From positions 62,001 to 126,000 of the forward strand of contig CBFFRP010000255.1 in assembly GCA_965644295.1 (NCBI GenBank): a stretch of 64,000 nt of DNA, read 5' to 3'. The position numbers were made by a program, and so were the translations under genes. Under the pieces are notes generated by a model, which saw nothing but the letters and a program-made list of their open reading frames with translations, did not search any database and was not told where the DNA came from. Every line of letters begins with the position of its first letter. Within the stretch, counting starts at the first letter, position 1. This stretch comes from Paraphysomonas bandaiensis. Lineage: Eukaryota > Chrysophyceae. Positions 34,451 through 44,513 of the stretch are shown here, piece by piece.

Positions 34451-35330
34451 GATTCGCAACACTTGTCGAAGACAATGTGTGAAAAGTGAATACAATTGGG
34501 GCGACAGTTAACACGAGTTCTTGGTTGTGGTGCCAACCCAAATGGTGGGTATGATTTTGCCATTTGCATATATGATGTCCTTATCGTGTTAGGAAGGGTG
34601 CAGCGATGAGCTGCGCGAAGCCCTTGAAGGCGCGCATATGGTCTTCATCACGGCAAGAGTGGGTGGAGGCACTGGGACTGGAGCTGTACCCGATATTGCA
34701 GAGAATTGTGATGATCTTGGTGTGTTGACAGTCGGAGTCGTGTCGACACATTTCGTGCACGAGGGTAGTGTGAGGTCCAGACTGGCGGTGGAGGGTACCA
34801 CTGCACTTCACGACAGGGTTGATACACTAATAGTCATCCCTAACCAAACCTACTGAAAATGGACAGAGGTACAACTAGGATGGAGGAAGCCATTGGTTTG
34901 CAAATGCTGTTCTACTGCTATCAAAAATATAACCGACCTTTTGACGAAGCTGGAAATCATTAATCTTGGCTTTGTTGACGTGCGGACTGTCATGCGGGGA
35001 GTGGGTAGAGGTATAATGGGCACAAGACAGGCAAGTGGGGAAGGGAGGGCGGTGGCTGCAACCAGGGATGCATTTAACAACCCACAGTTAGGTTCAGAGT
35101 TGTCTATTACGCCTGCGAAAAGGGTATTGATGAACCCCAGTGGGGGTTCAGATATGACACTCTTTGAGGTAAACGAGACCGCGGAGTTTATACAAAAAGA
35201 GATTACGATGAAAATGCTACCAATATGTTCGGTGTATTAATCAACCCTGCCATAGAGGGATCAATCCATATATATATCAGTGGTAGCAACGTGAATCGAT
35301 GGTTCACTGGGTTAGGATTAGAACTTGTAT
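34451..35330 (+). pseudogene. ftsZ: Decayed alphaproteobacterial/mitochondrial-type FtsZ
   Basis: FtsZ blocks occur in order: DSQHLSKTMCEK-stop-IQLGRQLTRVLG (34451-34550); ELREALEGAHMVFITARVGG and GTGTGAVPDIAE, then LGVLTVGVV and DTLIVIPNQ (34600-34850); AIKNITDLLTKLEIINLGFV through ASGEGRAV and LTPA/TLFEVNETAEFI (34900-35190); then MFGVLINPAIEGSIHIYISG in another frame (35200-35280). It is broken by a TGA at 34487, a TGA at 34854 with a frame change on each side, and a shift near 35195. The N-terminal nucleotide-binding strand is not found. The GTP loop is also altered (ARVGG for AGMGG). A 49-nt GT-AG intron relic lies near 34553-34600. The text is closest to alphaproteobacterial FtsZ, so it derives from the mitochondrial division ring protein. 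Confidence 0.85.
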
Positions 35331-35478
35331 TATGGATTATAGATATACATGTTCCGGTGAGTTTTGTAAGATAGCATCTATTATTAAATACGATTCCAAG
35401 ACAAGTTTACTTCTAACTAGTATCAGGGACTGATAGTATCGGTACATCATTAGATAGACGCACGTGACATAATAATGT

Positions 35479-35991
35479 ATTGAAAGTCTTATTATTAGCA
35501 ATAGGCGTTAAAAACCTGCACCAACTTAGTAGCTAGATGAATGCTAGACAAACTATTTAGACCTCTACCTGTAAATAATCAGTACACACTTTTTTTATCC
35601 TACTCTATTTAATGCTACGGAAGCTGCTTGTGTGTCGCCGCAAGCACCAAGGTGCGACCACTTCCGTTCTGAGTCCTTAAGGTGAACATCCCGGATGCTT
35701 GACTTCAGCAGCAGGCAGCCCAATACCCCGGTTACCCTTCAGGTGGGCCCTGTCCCGGATGCCCTTTAGGTGGGTCCATTCCCGGGTGCCTGTTCATTCG
35801 TCAGGGCCCAAAGACGTCTACACAAGTGACACTTATTGGTGTCCCTTGTACCACACAAGCATTCGGCTATGAGTGGGCAGAACAATATCTGCTGACTATG
35901 TTTGCGGCTGACGTTAGTTTCCCAGAGAGAATCTCTCCGGTACTTATCCCCCAGAACACCACGAAAAGGTGCGAGTCCGACTTTGTTAAGG
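35479..35991 (+). mobile_element. Full-length retroposon-like repeat with 15-bp target duplication
   Basis: The clearest copy, 513 bp, starts ATTGAAAGTCTTATTATTAG and ends AGTCCGACTTTGTTAAGG. A perfect 15-bp direct repeat GTGACATAATAATGT flanks it (35464-35478 and 35992-36006). It has no terminal inverted repeats and no LTRs. It contains the head module shared with the short form plus a GC-richer body. Confidence 0.82.
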
Positions 35992-36204
35992 GTGACATAA
36001 TAATGTTAGTTGTATATTCTACCATCTACCATGACATGTGTACAGTTCTGTCTCAAAGAAGTGTTTGTTTTACCTGAATTGGTCAGAACGCTCATATTGG
36101 CCCCGGGAAAATATACGTATTCAACTTCAATTTTCGGTTTGAACAGGAACTCTCTTCAATCTTAATTATGATTATTGACAACTATTTGCATGTGATTCCT
36201 TCAA

Positions 36205-36690
36205 CAAAGTCGGATTTGCCCCCCTTCGTGGAGTTCTGGGGGATAGATACCGGATGGACTTCTTCGGTAAACTAAAGTAAGCCAAAACATAGACAGCTGA
36301 TAAGGTTCTGCCTACTCATAGCCGAATACTTTCTCAACAAAGTCGAACTCATCTTTTCGTAGTGTTCTGAGGGATACGTACCGAAGATATTTCTCCGGGA
36401 AACTAACGTGAATTGCATATATATAATCAGCAGATAATTTTCAGCCCACTCATAGCCTAATGCTTGTGTGGTACAACTATCACTTGTGTAGACGTCTTTA
36501 GTCTTTGGACGCTAAGTAATAAACAGGCATCCGGAAAACGACTCACCTCAAGGGCTGCCGGGGTATTGGGCTGCCACTACTAAAGTCAAGCATCCCGGCC
36601 AGTTCACCATAAGAACAGAGAGCGAAAGTGGTTGCACAAGCAGCTTTTGTAGCGTAAAATAGTAAGATATCAGAGCTAAGCACTGGTTAG
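36205..36690 (-). mobile_element. Two tandem reverse fragments of the dispersed repeat
   Basis: A first fragment (36205-36325) gives the inverted 3' end (CAACAAAGTCGGATTTGCCC). A second starts again at about 36331 (CTCAACAAAGTCGAACTCAT) and runs through CACTTGTGTAGACGTCTTTA to GCAGCTTTTGTAGCG. Repetition of the 3' end shows one copy next to another. No target duplication is visible. Confidence 0.6.
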
Positions 36691-37350
36691 CTATAAATTG
36701 TTTTTCCACATTAATTCTGACTCGTGCATGCTTACTATTGATAATAATCAGTCATTCACTGCACTGTCTATTATGAGCGATATTACTTATTAGTATGAAT
36801 CAATGGCCATTACCATTATAATTGCCGGGACATTTTTTATTGATTCCACTATAATTTCCGCAAACCGGGCACCCATTAATGGGCCATTAATTGTTGCATT
36901 GTTACAAGGCCCTGGGATAGGGAGTGTAGTCCCGCGCTCAAAATTTCAAACAAGGGCGATCATTATGATGCCAGTGCCAGTGATCTATCTTAATTTTACC
37001 ACGACTTCAATACTTGTGCAACGTAAGCTGACGTTAGTTTTCTCAGCGGTAAGTAGTTTTTCGGTTACTTCATAGAATATATGTACGTACTACGCTGTAT
37101 AAACCAATGGAAAAAAGTGAACTATTCCGTGCATGCAACATAACATATTAATGAATGTGAATAAAATATTTACGAGTTAAATTAAACTTGTTACATCCAA
37201 CAACCAGAAAACTACAACATATTATCCGTTTTGCAGTCACTAATTTCGGTTGCAACTGGAAAACTTCTCCCCGCAAGTCAAAATTATACAGATCATAGAG
37301 CTTTTCACAAAGTAGAAGAAAATGTGGAAATGCCAACAATCGCTACGTAA

Positions 37351-39636
37351 TCATAGTGATGATATCTTAGCAATATCATTTCGTTTAGTTTTCAGATCAG
37401 ATAGATTCATTTCCAATGAAAAAAACGTAGGAATATCAGTCCTACCTTTCTCTTTAAGCGAGTCAATTTGCTTTTGCACACGTATTATTCCGTCATCTAA
37501 GCGTTTGACCACACTCTCTATAGATGAGGCCGCCGTTCTCGTCGAGTTAGATATCATTCCGCAGAGTTCACCGAACCGAAGACTCTGCAAGGTCTCATCA
37601 CCGTGTACCTTATCATCTGATCTACATGTTACAATAACGCCCGTTCGACTATTACCACCAAAGGCCGCCTTAAGCATAGTAGTTAACAGAGACTCGTAGT
37701 ACGGTACATGATATTCGGAATGAGACAAGCGGCTGATTACTTTTCCCAAGACCAGCAGTGAGGAGTTGATAGCACGTGCCTCTCTCAACTGTGCACCTTG
37801 TGCCTTGCTTTTTTTAACACGTTCGCTTCCCGCCAAGTCTACCAGGTATAGGTGCGACTTTACCTGCGTATGTGTGTTGGCGGAGTACTGTGCGAGATGC
37901 AAAACTATTGCTGTATGAGATCGTGAGGAGTGGTCGTTCATCGCAGTAGCGGCAAAATGCTTCCTCGCATTTCCTGTTTGAAGCGCAGTAGCGGCATCTG
38001 TCATACACTCAATAGGGACCTCAACGGCACCATGTAGCTCTCCCGTTGCCCTCCGAACACTGACACGATTACCTGTCATAAGGTCTGTAGCACGCTCGTT
38101 GTATATTTCCACAAACTGTAAAGTCACCCGAAGTGCTACTTCACCACGTCGCTCAAATATTTTCTTCGCACGGAGTACCTCCGCAAATGCGCGATGTACC
38201 ACTCCTGCCCCAGAATCGCTGCGACAAATATCCTCAAGACTATCTATATCATCCTTTCCCTCTTGGAACAAATTTGGGATACTTCCATAGTCCTTTCCAA
38301 ACATCGTGTGTGTCTTACCAGATCCCGTCTGCCCATAACAGAGAAGACACCCGTTCATCCCATTCAGTGCAGATACGACGATATCTCTCGCACTTTTATC
38401 ATATACACGGGCCTGGCCGTCTCGATCAGGAAACACCTTGTTAAAGTGGAATGGGCGGATTCCTGACCCAGGAACGCTCATTGTAACTGTCGCTTTTTCA
38501 CGACTTACACTGATTATACGAGCGCTCTCAGCCTTTGACTGTCTCCAGCGGGGCGCAAGTTCATCTGAAGAATCAGCAGTCTCACCACCACTCTGCTGCG
38601 ATTCCATCTCTTCACTCGAATCATTTGCTTCCCTCTCGTCAACTTCTCCCCGCACCTCTTCAATAATATCCTCTTCACCGAATTCCAACTCCTCCTCTTC
38701 CGGTTGCACCTCGTCTACAGCAACCACACCTTGAACAACAGGAGTAATATCCTGTCCTGTGCGCGCACGGTACTCCCTCTCGTGAACATCTAGCTGGGCC
38801 CTACGTGAAACACACTGCAGCTGTTCTGCTGCCACTAGCGCTTCAAGCAGCCGAGGATCTACGTCATCAACGAGGCCCATAACGTCCTCTGCTTCTACTC
38901 CAATGTCCACATTTTTCTGTCGTTTTCGGAATACAGCTATTTCCTGTGCGAGATCCGGAAGTGGAATTAGAGACTCCATTGTAAGTTTAGCCCCGCTGAA
39001 TGGATCCTTGCCTCCGCGCAAGACACAGGAGATTGCTACAGACCTGTCAAGAACTCGCTGAGAGTCAGGAAGCATTACTGGATCTTGCATCAAGGTTCCA
39101 AGCAAGCCATCCACATAGTTCTCAGGTGCATTTTCCCCTACAAAAATTCGGTCTTTCTGGCCGCTCTTTTGTTGCGACCGTACTTTTAAAAATTGATGGA
39201 GGGGAAGAGCAAATTTCTTTTGGCATTTTTCACCGGGACGAAAACGACTGGAAACATGAATTTTGAAATTTTGTTGCGAATTTTCTTCGGCTTGCCATTT
39301 CCGTCTAGAAATCCATAGGCAGTTGAAGAAATATTCTCTGGGACTCAGCAATGGAGATGGAAGGTATAGTCCATACTGACCTGACCAGAATATCAGTTAC
39401 AATACAGAGAGGAGTGAAAGGAAGGACTTACCGGAAAAAGATATGCACATAGCATGCCAATACCCGCAGTCGGTACTACAAGTCTTTATCATCGCTGCAT
39501 ACTCTCTGCTCAGTTCAGATAAATGAGCCAATTCACTGAAAGAGAGAAAAGGAAGAAGATTAGGGTGCAGTAGAACGTTAAGGTGATAGAGCTGGTGGTA
39601 TGCGCTTTGATTAGTTTCGCCTTCCATAAGGTCCAT
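37351..39636 (-). CDS. Kinesin with F-box N-terminus and U-box inserted in the motor domain
   Basis: Two exons (39636-39432, 39380-37351; 51-nt intron) give 744 aa. Residues about 25-65 (LLPFLSFSELAHLSELSREY ... CGYWHAMC) read as an F-box. FKIHVSSRFRPGE (about 107-119) is kinesin strand beta-1. Then comes an insertion of about 250 residues holding a U-box-like module (GTLMQDPVMLP ... DPFSGAKLT.ESLIPLPDL, about 160-225) and an acidic linker. The rest of the motor follows: RPFHFNKVFP, P-loop GQTGSGKTHT (about 418-427), switch I NDHSSRSH, switch II DLAGSERVKKS, and LRFGELCGMI. A short coiled coil ends the protein. The motor looks active. The combination suggests a microtubule motor tied to ubiquitin ligation. 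The family class is unclear. Confidence 0.88.
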
Positions 39637-39752
39637 GATCGAATGCTCCGTTATTCACTCCTGTACTATAAAGTAAGAGCTGTTCAACCTTAATACTCAA
39701 CCCTCATCCAGTACCCTCATAGCACAGTGAACCCGAGAAGAGAACTACAACT

Positions 39753-39767
39753 GTACACTGCTGTATA
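39753..39767 (+). promoter_or_regulatory. 15-mer promoter motif copy (GTACACTGCTGTATA)
   Basis: It lies 117 bp upstream of the kinesin start and about 420 bp upstream of the pseudo-receiver start, within their shared 550-bp 5' gap. It differs from the consensus at one base. Confidence 0.42.
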
Positions 39768-40186
39768 CTCTACACAGAGCGCATCATCCCATAAGAAAAA
39801 AACTTTAGTAGAATACATGCGACTACGGTAGAAGTTTATGGATAGTTTCGAATAGGAATAACGACTATGGAATTATGGGGAAAATTCACCGAAAAACTGA
39901 AACCATTTCTACTACACAAGATACTTAACTGCTGCTAGTGATAACAGAATATTGCCACCTGGCTTCAACAGAAGGCCACGTCATCAGAGATTCAGCTATA
40001 GATCCCAAGATACGGTGAACTACAGTCGAAGTTAGGTGAGGGAATATGATGATCCACATCACAACAGTAACATACATCACTGATAGGAGAGATAAGGAAC
40101 ACATTGGAGGGTTATTACAGTCACAGTTATTGTGGGAGTCAGATCTGATTTCTATTATCTTTGTGGGTTACTAATTGTCAGCTGTC

Positions 40187-40909
40187 ATGCTTCGGTTTAA
40201 TAAAAAGGCTCAAGCAACATGCAGCGCAGCCAAAGGTCTCGTGGACCCCTCTCGTATGACAATACCCATAAAATCAAAGAAATCTGTCCGGTTCTCTGAT
40301 ATATGTAAGGTGGTTCTCATCCCGATGAGACAGGAGTACTCTGCGGCGGGTCTATCGCGTCACTTATGGTGGACGCGGAAGGATTTTTTAGCCTTCAGAC
40401 AGAAAGGCTCTATCTGTGACGATAAGGACTCCAAGCCCCCTTCACCTGCTCATATGACGGACGTACCTCCACAGTCAAGAGTACCGACTCTTTCCTCTCA
40501 ATTGGATAGGATTCTTATTGTTAGTGACAGTGCTGACATGCGGAAGTCTCTGGTATCCAAGCTCTCCACTATCGTTCCGAAATCGGCGAATTTCGTATCA
40601 TGCTGTCACAGCGAAGTTGCAAGTATGCATGCAGGTAACCACTCCTATAGTGCTGTCGTTGTTGATGGCACCCAGAAAATCGTGGACGACACAACCCTTG
40701 CCCCTCCAGCGTGTGTTGTCACTGCGCACTTAGCGCGCGCCCTTTCTCCAAACACTAAAATCACGGTCTTTGTTGAAGACGAAAGTGTTTCGAAAGGTCC
40801 CATTGCCGCTCTGTGCGCAGAGGGCAATGTTGCTCTCTCTGATATGATGGTACTGACTTTGGACTGTTGGAGAGAGTTTCAATCCCTTGTGAATAGAGCT
40901 GGTACATAG
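40187..40909 (+). CDS. Pseudo-receiver protein with conserved FSD..LWW motif
   Basis: A single-exon 240-aa protein starting at the ATG at 40187. Residues about 30-70 (KKSVRFSDICKVVLIPMRQE then GLSRHLWWTRKDF) carry a VxFSD...PxRxEY...LWW element that I associate with many diatom and oomycete proteins of unknown role. From about residue 108 a response-regulator-like fold appears: RILIVSDSADMRKSL, YSAVVVDGTQK, CVVTAHLARA and KITVFVEDES. A putative phospho-acceptor Asp is present (VVVD), but the acidic pair is reduced to SD and the conserved Lys/Thr spacing is loose, so it is probably a degenerate receiver. It is divergent from the kinesin gene. Confidence 0.7.
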   Translation: MLRFNKKAQATCSAAKGLVDPSRMTIPIKSKKSVRFSDICKVVLIPMRQEYSAAGLSRHLWWTRKDFLAFRQKGSICDDKDSKPPSPAHMTDVPPQSRVPTLSSQLDRILIVSDSADMRKSLVSKLSTIVPKSANFVSCCHSEVASMHAGNHSYSAVVVDGTQKIVDDTTLAPPACVVTAHLARALSPNTKITVFVEDESVSKGPIAALCAEGNVALSDMMVLTLDCWREFQSLVNRAGT

Positions 40910-41587
40910 GATGTATGTAAGATGATTTACTGGGTATTTGATGAATATTATTGACAGTTGCAATTATTGTTGTCACTCATACGCAACGACTATATTTTTC
41001 TATTTCATCGATTAGGGAGTTTAATTCTATACGAGACTGTGATGGCAGTTGTTGAGGTTACGTTTCTTCTTACAGAAGATGGTGTTTATGCGTACCTCTG
41101 TTTGCAATGTATAAATTAGTAGTGGCTTACGATCATAGTAGTATGCCTTGTATTTCTTTGAATTCTCCCTGTAACTAACTATTTTAACCTGATTTAAACG
41201 TACGCATCTGTGTAATATCTTAATACACGGTATTTATGTATCAATTTATTAGTTACTTTGCAAGGTTTCGGGGCAGTACTCTCCACTGGTGAGTATATGC
41301 AAATGCGCAAAAAGCTGGCTTGATGATGGAGGGCTATGGCCGGTTAATGGATAACGATCGAGAGCTGTTCGGTCTCAAGGACACTTTGTTATTAATAACT
41401 GCAGTTGGCAACATCTACTGAATACGTATCTACAATCTACGTGCCATCTTATCGGGCAATTATAAACTCTACGTCGCAGAACGCTTTATGCGCATAATAT
41501 TAGCACGCGCCTTCGCTATCTCCTTTTTTAAAGCATATCTACAATATTTCAGTAATGCACAAATCTCCGCATATGACCTTATCTAAG
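40910..41587. other. Convergent intergenic gap, nothing seen
   Basis: 678 bp between the 3' ends of the pseudo-receiver gene and LRRC40. No repeats from the main family, no coding potential, and no recognisable RNA. Confidence 0.5.
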
Positions 41588-44112
41588 TCACCTATTTGCT
41601 TCCGACAGCGATTCCTGCTCCAGGCGTCTCTCAATATTAGCGATATGTACTTGAAGTTCCTGCATTTTTATTTGATCACAAGAAAGTCCACCGCTATCAT
41701 GTTGTTGAGCCTTATCACTATCCGATATGGCAGTACTACCGCTCTTGAACACTGTTTCTGGCATTTTGCTGCGTAGAGCCTGTACATAAATATGACCACA
41801 AATGACAGAAAATCAACAATACATACCGCAAGTATAGCATCAGTGCCTTTCTGAAGCGTCGCTTGCCGCACGGTTCGTTGAGGATTGCCATGAAGGGTTA
41901 GCGTAGTTAGGCACTGCAACCGACAAAGCTCCAGTGGAACCGCATCAATCTCATTGTTCTCGAGGAGCAGACTGCGCAATGCGGAGGCGTCGTATATGCA
42001 CCCCAATGACGTCAAACGATTGTTACTAAGGTCAACCACCTCAAGGTGGTTTAATCGGGAAAAATCTATATTTGTCAAGCTCGTCAGTCGATTGAACGCT
42101 AGATGAAGCTCGCGAAGTCCGTTGTGCAGAGAGATACTAGTCGGACCGGTGGCTATGCTGTTTCTAGAAGCATCCAGACGTAGAAGAGAAAAACCTCGTA
42201 CAGAGTGGGAAGTAAATGATGTGAGGATACGTTCGAGATGATCCGTGGAAAGAGAATTACTCGACACGCTGAGATCTTTAAGGTTAGGAGGAACAGACGA
42301 TGGGCGGGTGCAGTTATCTTCATCGCCGAAGCAAAAGAAGTCAACAGCAGGACAGTCCCCCAGTCTATTGTTAGAGATGTTCAGGGAGGTAAGTGACGGC
42401 AACGAATGATGAATTATATCTCCCGGTATACATCGGAACTCGTTTTTAGACAAGTTAATGCTCGCTACAGGCACAGAAACTTCCATTGAATCTATGTTTC
42501 GTGCACGTTCAACCTGTATAACATGCATCTTTAGGAAAACGAAACACAAAGAAAATACACTACCATTGGTATCCACCCTGACGGCATCGTGCTGATCCGC
42601 AGTCCTGATAGGTCAAGAACACCTCCACTAATTAAACCTGTGAGCAGTTTTATTGCTAAAAAGCAATACTTACCCAATATCTCGTAGTCGTGCCACCACC
42701 TCTGGCGTGGCTCCTTTACTATCTAGCCCCTCATTACCCATTTCATCACCACATGTTCCTCCAACACCAGACAAAGGCGGCCCCCTAGTACGTAAGTACT
42801 TCTTCAAATCAGCAGTAGATTGCGAGAGAAGGGTGCGACGGATAGAGCGTATCGGGTTACCTTCTACTGCTACCCTTAAAAGACAAAATCATAGTAGATA
42901 TAGTTATTATCATATACTTACCGCTGCAACGACTCCATGTAACCAATCGTTGCGGGGAGGTCGCCAATATCATTATTAGCAATATCTAACACTTTCAGAG
43001 AGGACATCTTGGCTACCTCGTCTGGGAGGTTAGATAGCTTATTGTCGTGCAAATGAAGCTCGAAAAGAGATCCCGAACACTTATCCAAGGAGTGCATATC
43101 TATCACCCGAATAGAATTACAGTCCAGGTGTAGTCTACCTAGCTGACCATTTTTAGGAAGGACAGGCATCTTCACAAACAAAATCCGCAGAAAAAATAAG
43201 GCGACCAGAACTGATATGACTATATACATACCTCCACCAAGGCGTTTTCTCCTGCATCCAACAACTGCAACGCACACATCCCTGAGAGGTCCGGAAGTGT
43301 GCTGATTCTATTCTTCCGCACATCTAACATTGTCAGTCTCGTAAGGCTGCCCCCAAGAGAGGCTGGAAGCTCAATAAGTTTATTATTCTTGAGTGAGATG
43401 CGAACCAAGCCACGTAAATTACAGATATCATGTGGAACGTGAGACAGAAAATTCGAATTCAAGTCAAGCACCTTGAGGTCCCTGGAATCACTTAAAAAGC
43501 TCGGGTAGTCTGTAAGTTTATTTTCACCTAATAAACATTCCTGAAGATCAGAAAGAGAAGAAGTCATATGCTCTGATACGCATATTTCGTTGGAGGACAA
43601 GTCCAGGTGCTTCAGCATACGACAAGCACACAACACCGAAGGCAGTGTAGAAATGCGATTTCCACGCATTTGCAAAGACACCAAATCTTGTAAATTGGAT
43701 ATATCAGGTGGAATTTCTTGTATTCGATTGTGGCTTAGATCTGTAAATCAAAGAGTGTAAACATATCATACATTTGACAGTCAGCAGAGATGCAAATACG
43801 TCGCCCATCATACTCACCTAATTTCATCAATGGAGACATTTCCCAAAACTTTTCACCTTCCTCAGCATGAGATTCCAAATTAAAAATTTCATGTGGGATA
43901 GTCTGAATGCCCTTAGACGATAGGATGAGAGCCCCGGTCTCTCGTGCGGCTCTGTATAGAGTGGAGAGGGATTTGGAGGAGCTACTGGCTTGACGGTTTT
44001 GAAAGAATGCCTCGTTCCGCTTTCCTTTCATACTACTTTCACTAACTTTTTCTTCTGCTGTTTGTGTCTGGTGCTTGTATACACTGACAGCTTTTGTGTA
44101 GTGGTCTTCCAA
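41588..44112 (-). CDS. LRRC40: Leucine-rich repeat protein, LRRC40 homologue
   Basis: Seven exons (44112-43818, 43740-43232, 43169-42922, 42874-42674, 42627-42564, 42513-41827, 41779-41588) give 731 aa; introns are 46-78 nt. After a short basic head, typical LRRs (LDLSHNRIQEIPPDISNL, LDVRKNRISTLPDLSG, LHLHDNKLSNLPDEVAKM) run to VAVEGNPIRSIRRTLLSQ and LKKYLRTRG, the hallmark mid-protein segment of LRRC40. A second LRR block follows (LNISNNRLGDCPAVDFF, LHLAFNRLTSLTNIDFS, LTLHGNPQRTVRQATLQKGT) and ends with a short coiled coil. LRRC40 is a conserved eukaryotic scaffold of poorly known function. Human LRRC40 is 602 aa; the extra length here is linker and C-terminal coiled coil. Confidence 0.85.
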
Positions 44113-44209
44113 ATATGGCTATCTGTGTTAGAGTCTAGTCCCCTAACAGCTCCATCTATTCAAAAACAACTACACCACCACTATACACTGTACCGTGTAG
44201 CAATGTATT

Positions 44210-44224
44210 GTATACTGCTGTATA
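44210..44224 (+). promoter_or_regulatory. 15-mer promoter motif copy (GTATACTGCTGTATA)
   Basis: It is positioned 98 bp upstream of the LRRC40 start and 290 bp upstream of the WW/IQ gene, in their shared 401-bp 5' gap. Confidence 0.45.
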
Positions 44225-44513
44225 TATCTATATGCGTATTTGGTATCCGTATTCTGTATGCAGTGGTGTATTGTGCCCGTTGTTACACTCTCAGTCCGGT
44301 GAGTGAACTTCTACTTCCTTCTGGGCTAGTGCGTCCTTTCCGCTACAGTCTCACTACCATATCGCTGCTCTGGTATATGAAGTCACTGAGCGTGGTTGTA
44401 TTTCACGCCTGTATGTCTGTATGTGCTGTCATCATAAGGGTGGTATGACTGTATATAGCCACACATAACACCCTCATACATATATACATACACACATAGC
44501 TGTGTGTGGAATT

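Larger units (their letters stand above)
35331..37350. other. Convergent intergenic region with dispersed repeats
   Basis: A 2-kb 3'-to-3' gap between the FtsZ pseudogene and kinesin. It contains one full-length repeat with target duplication and two reverse fragments (listed separately). 36700-37350 is AT-rich without recognisable genes. Confidence 0.5.

Noticed and set aside
36803-37075. 90-codon hydrophobic frame
   Set aside because: AT-rich intergenic sequence with no family resemblance and no promoter evidence.
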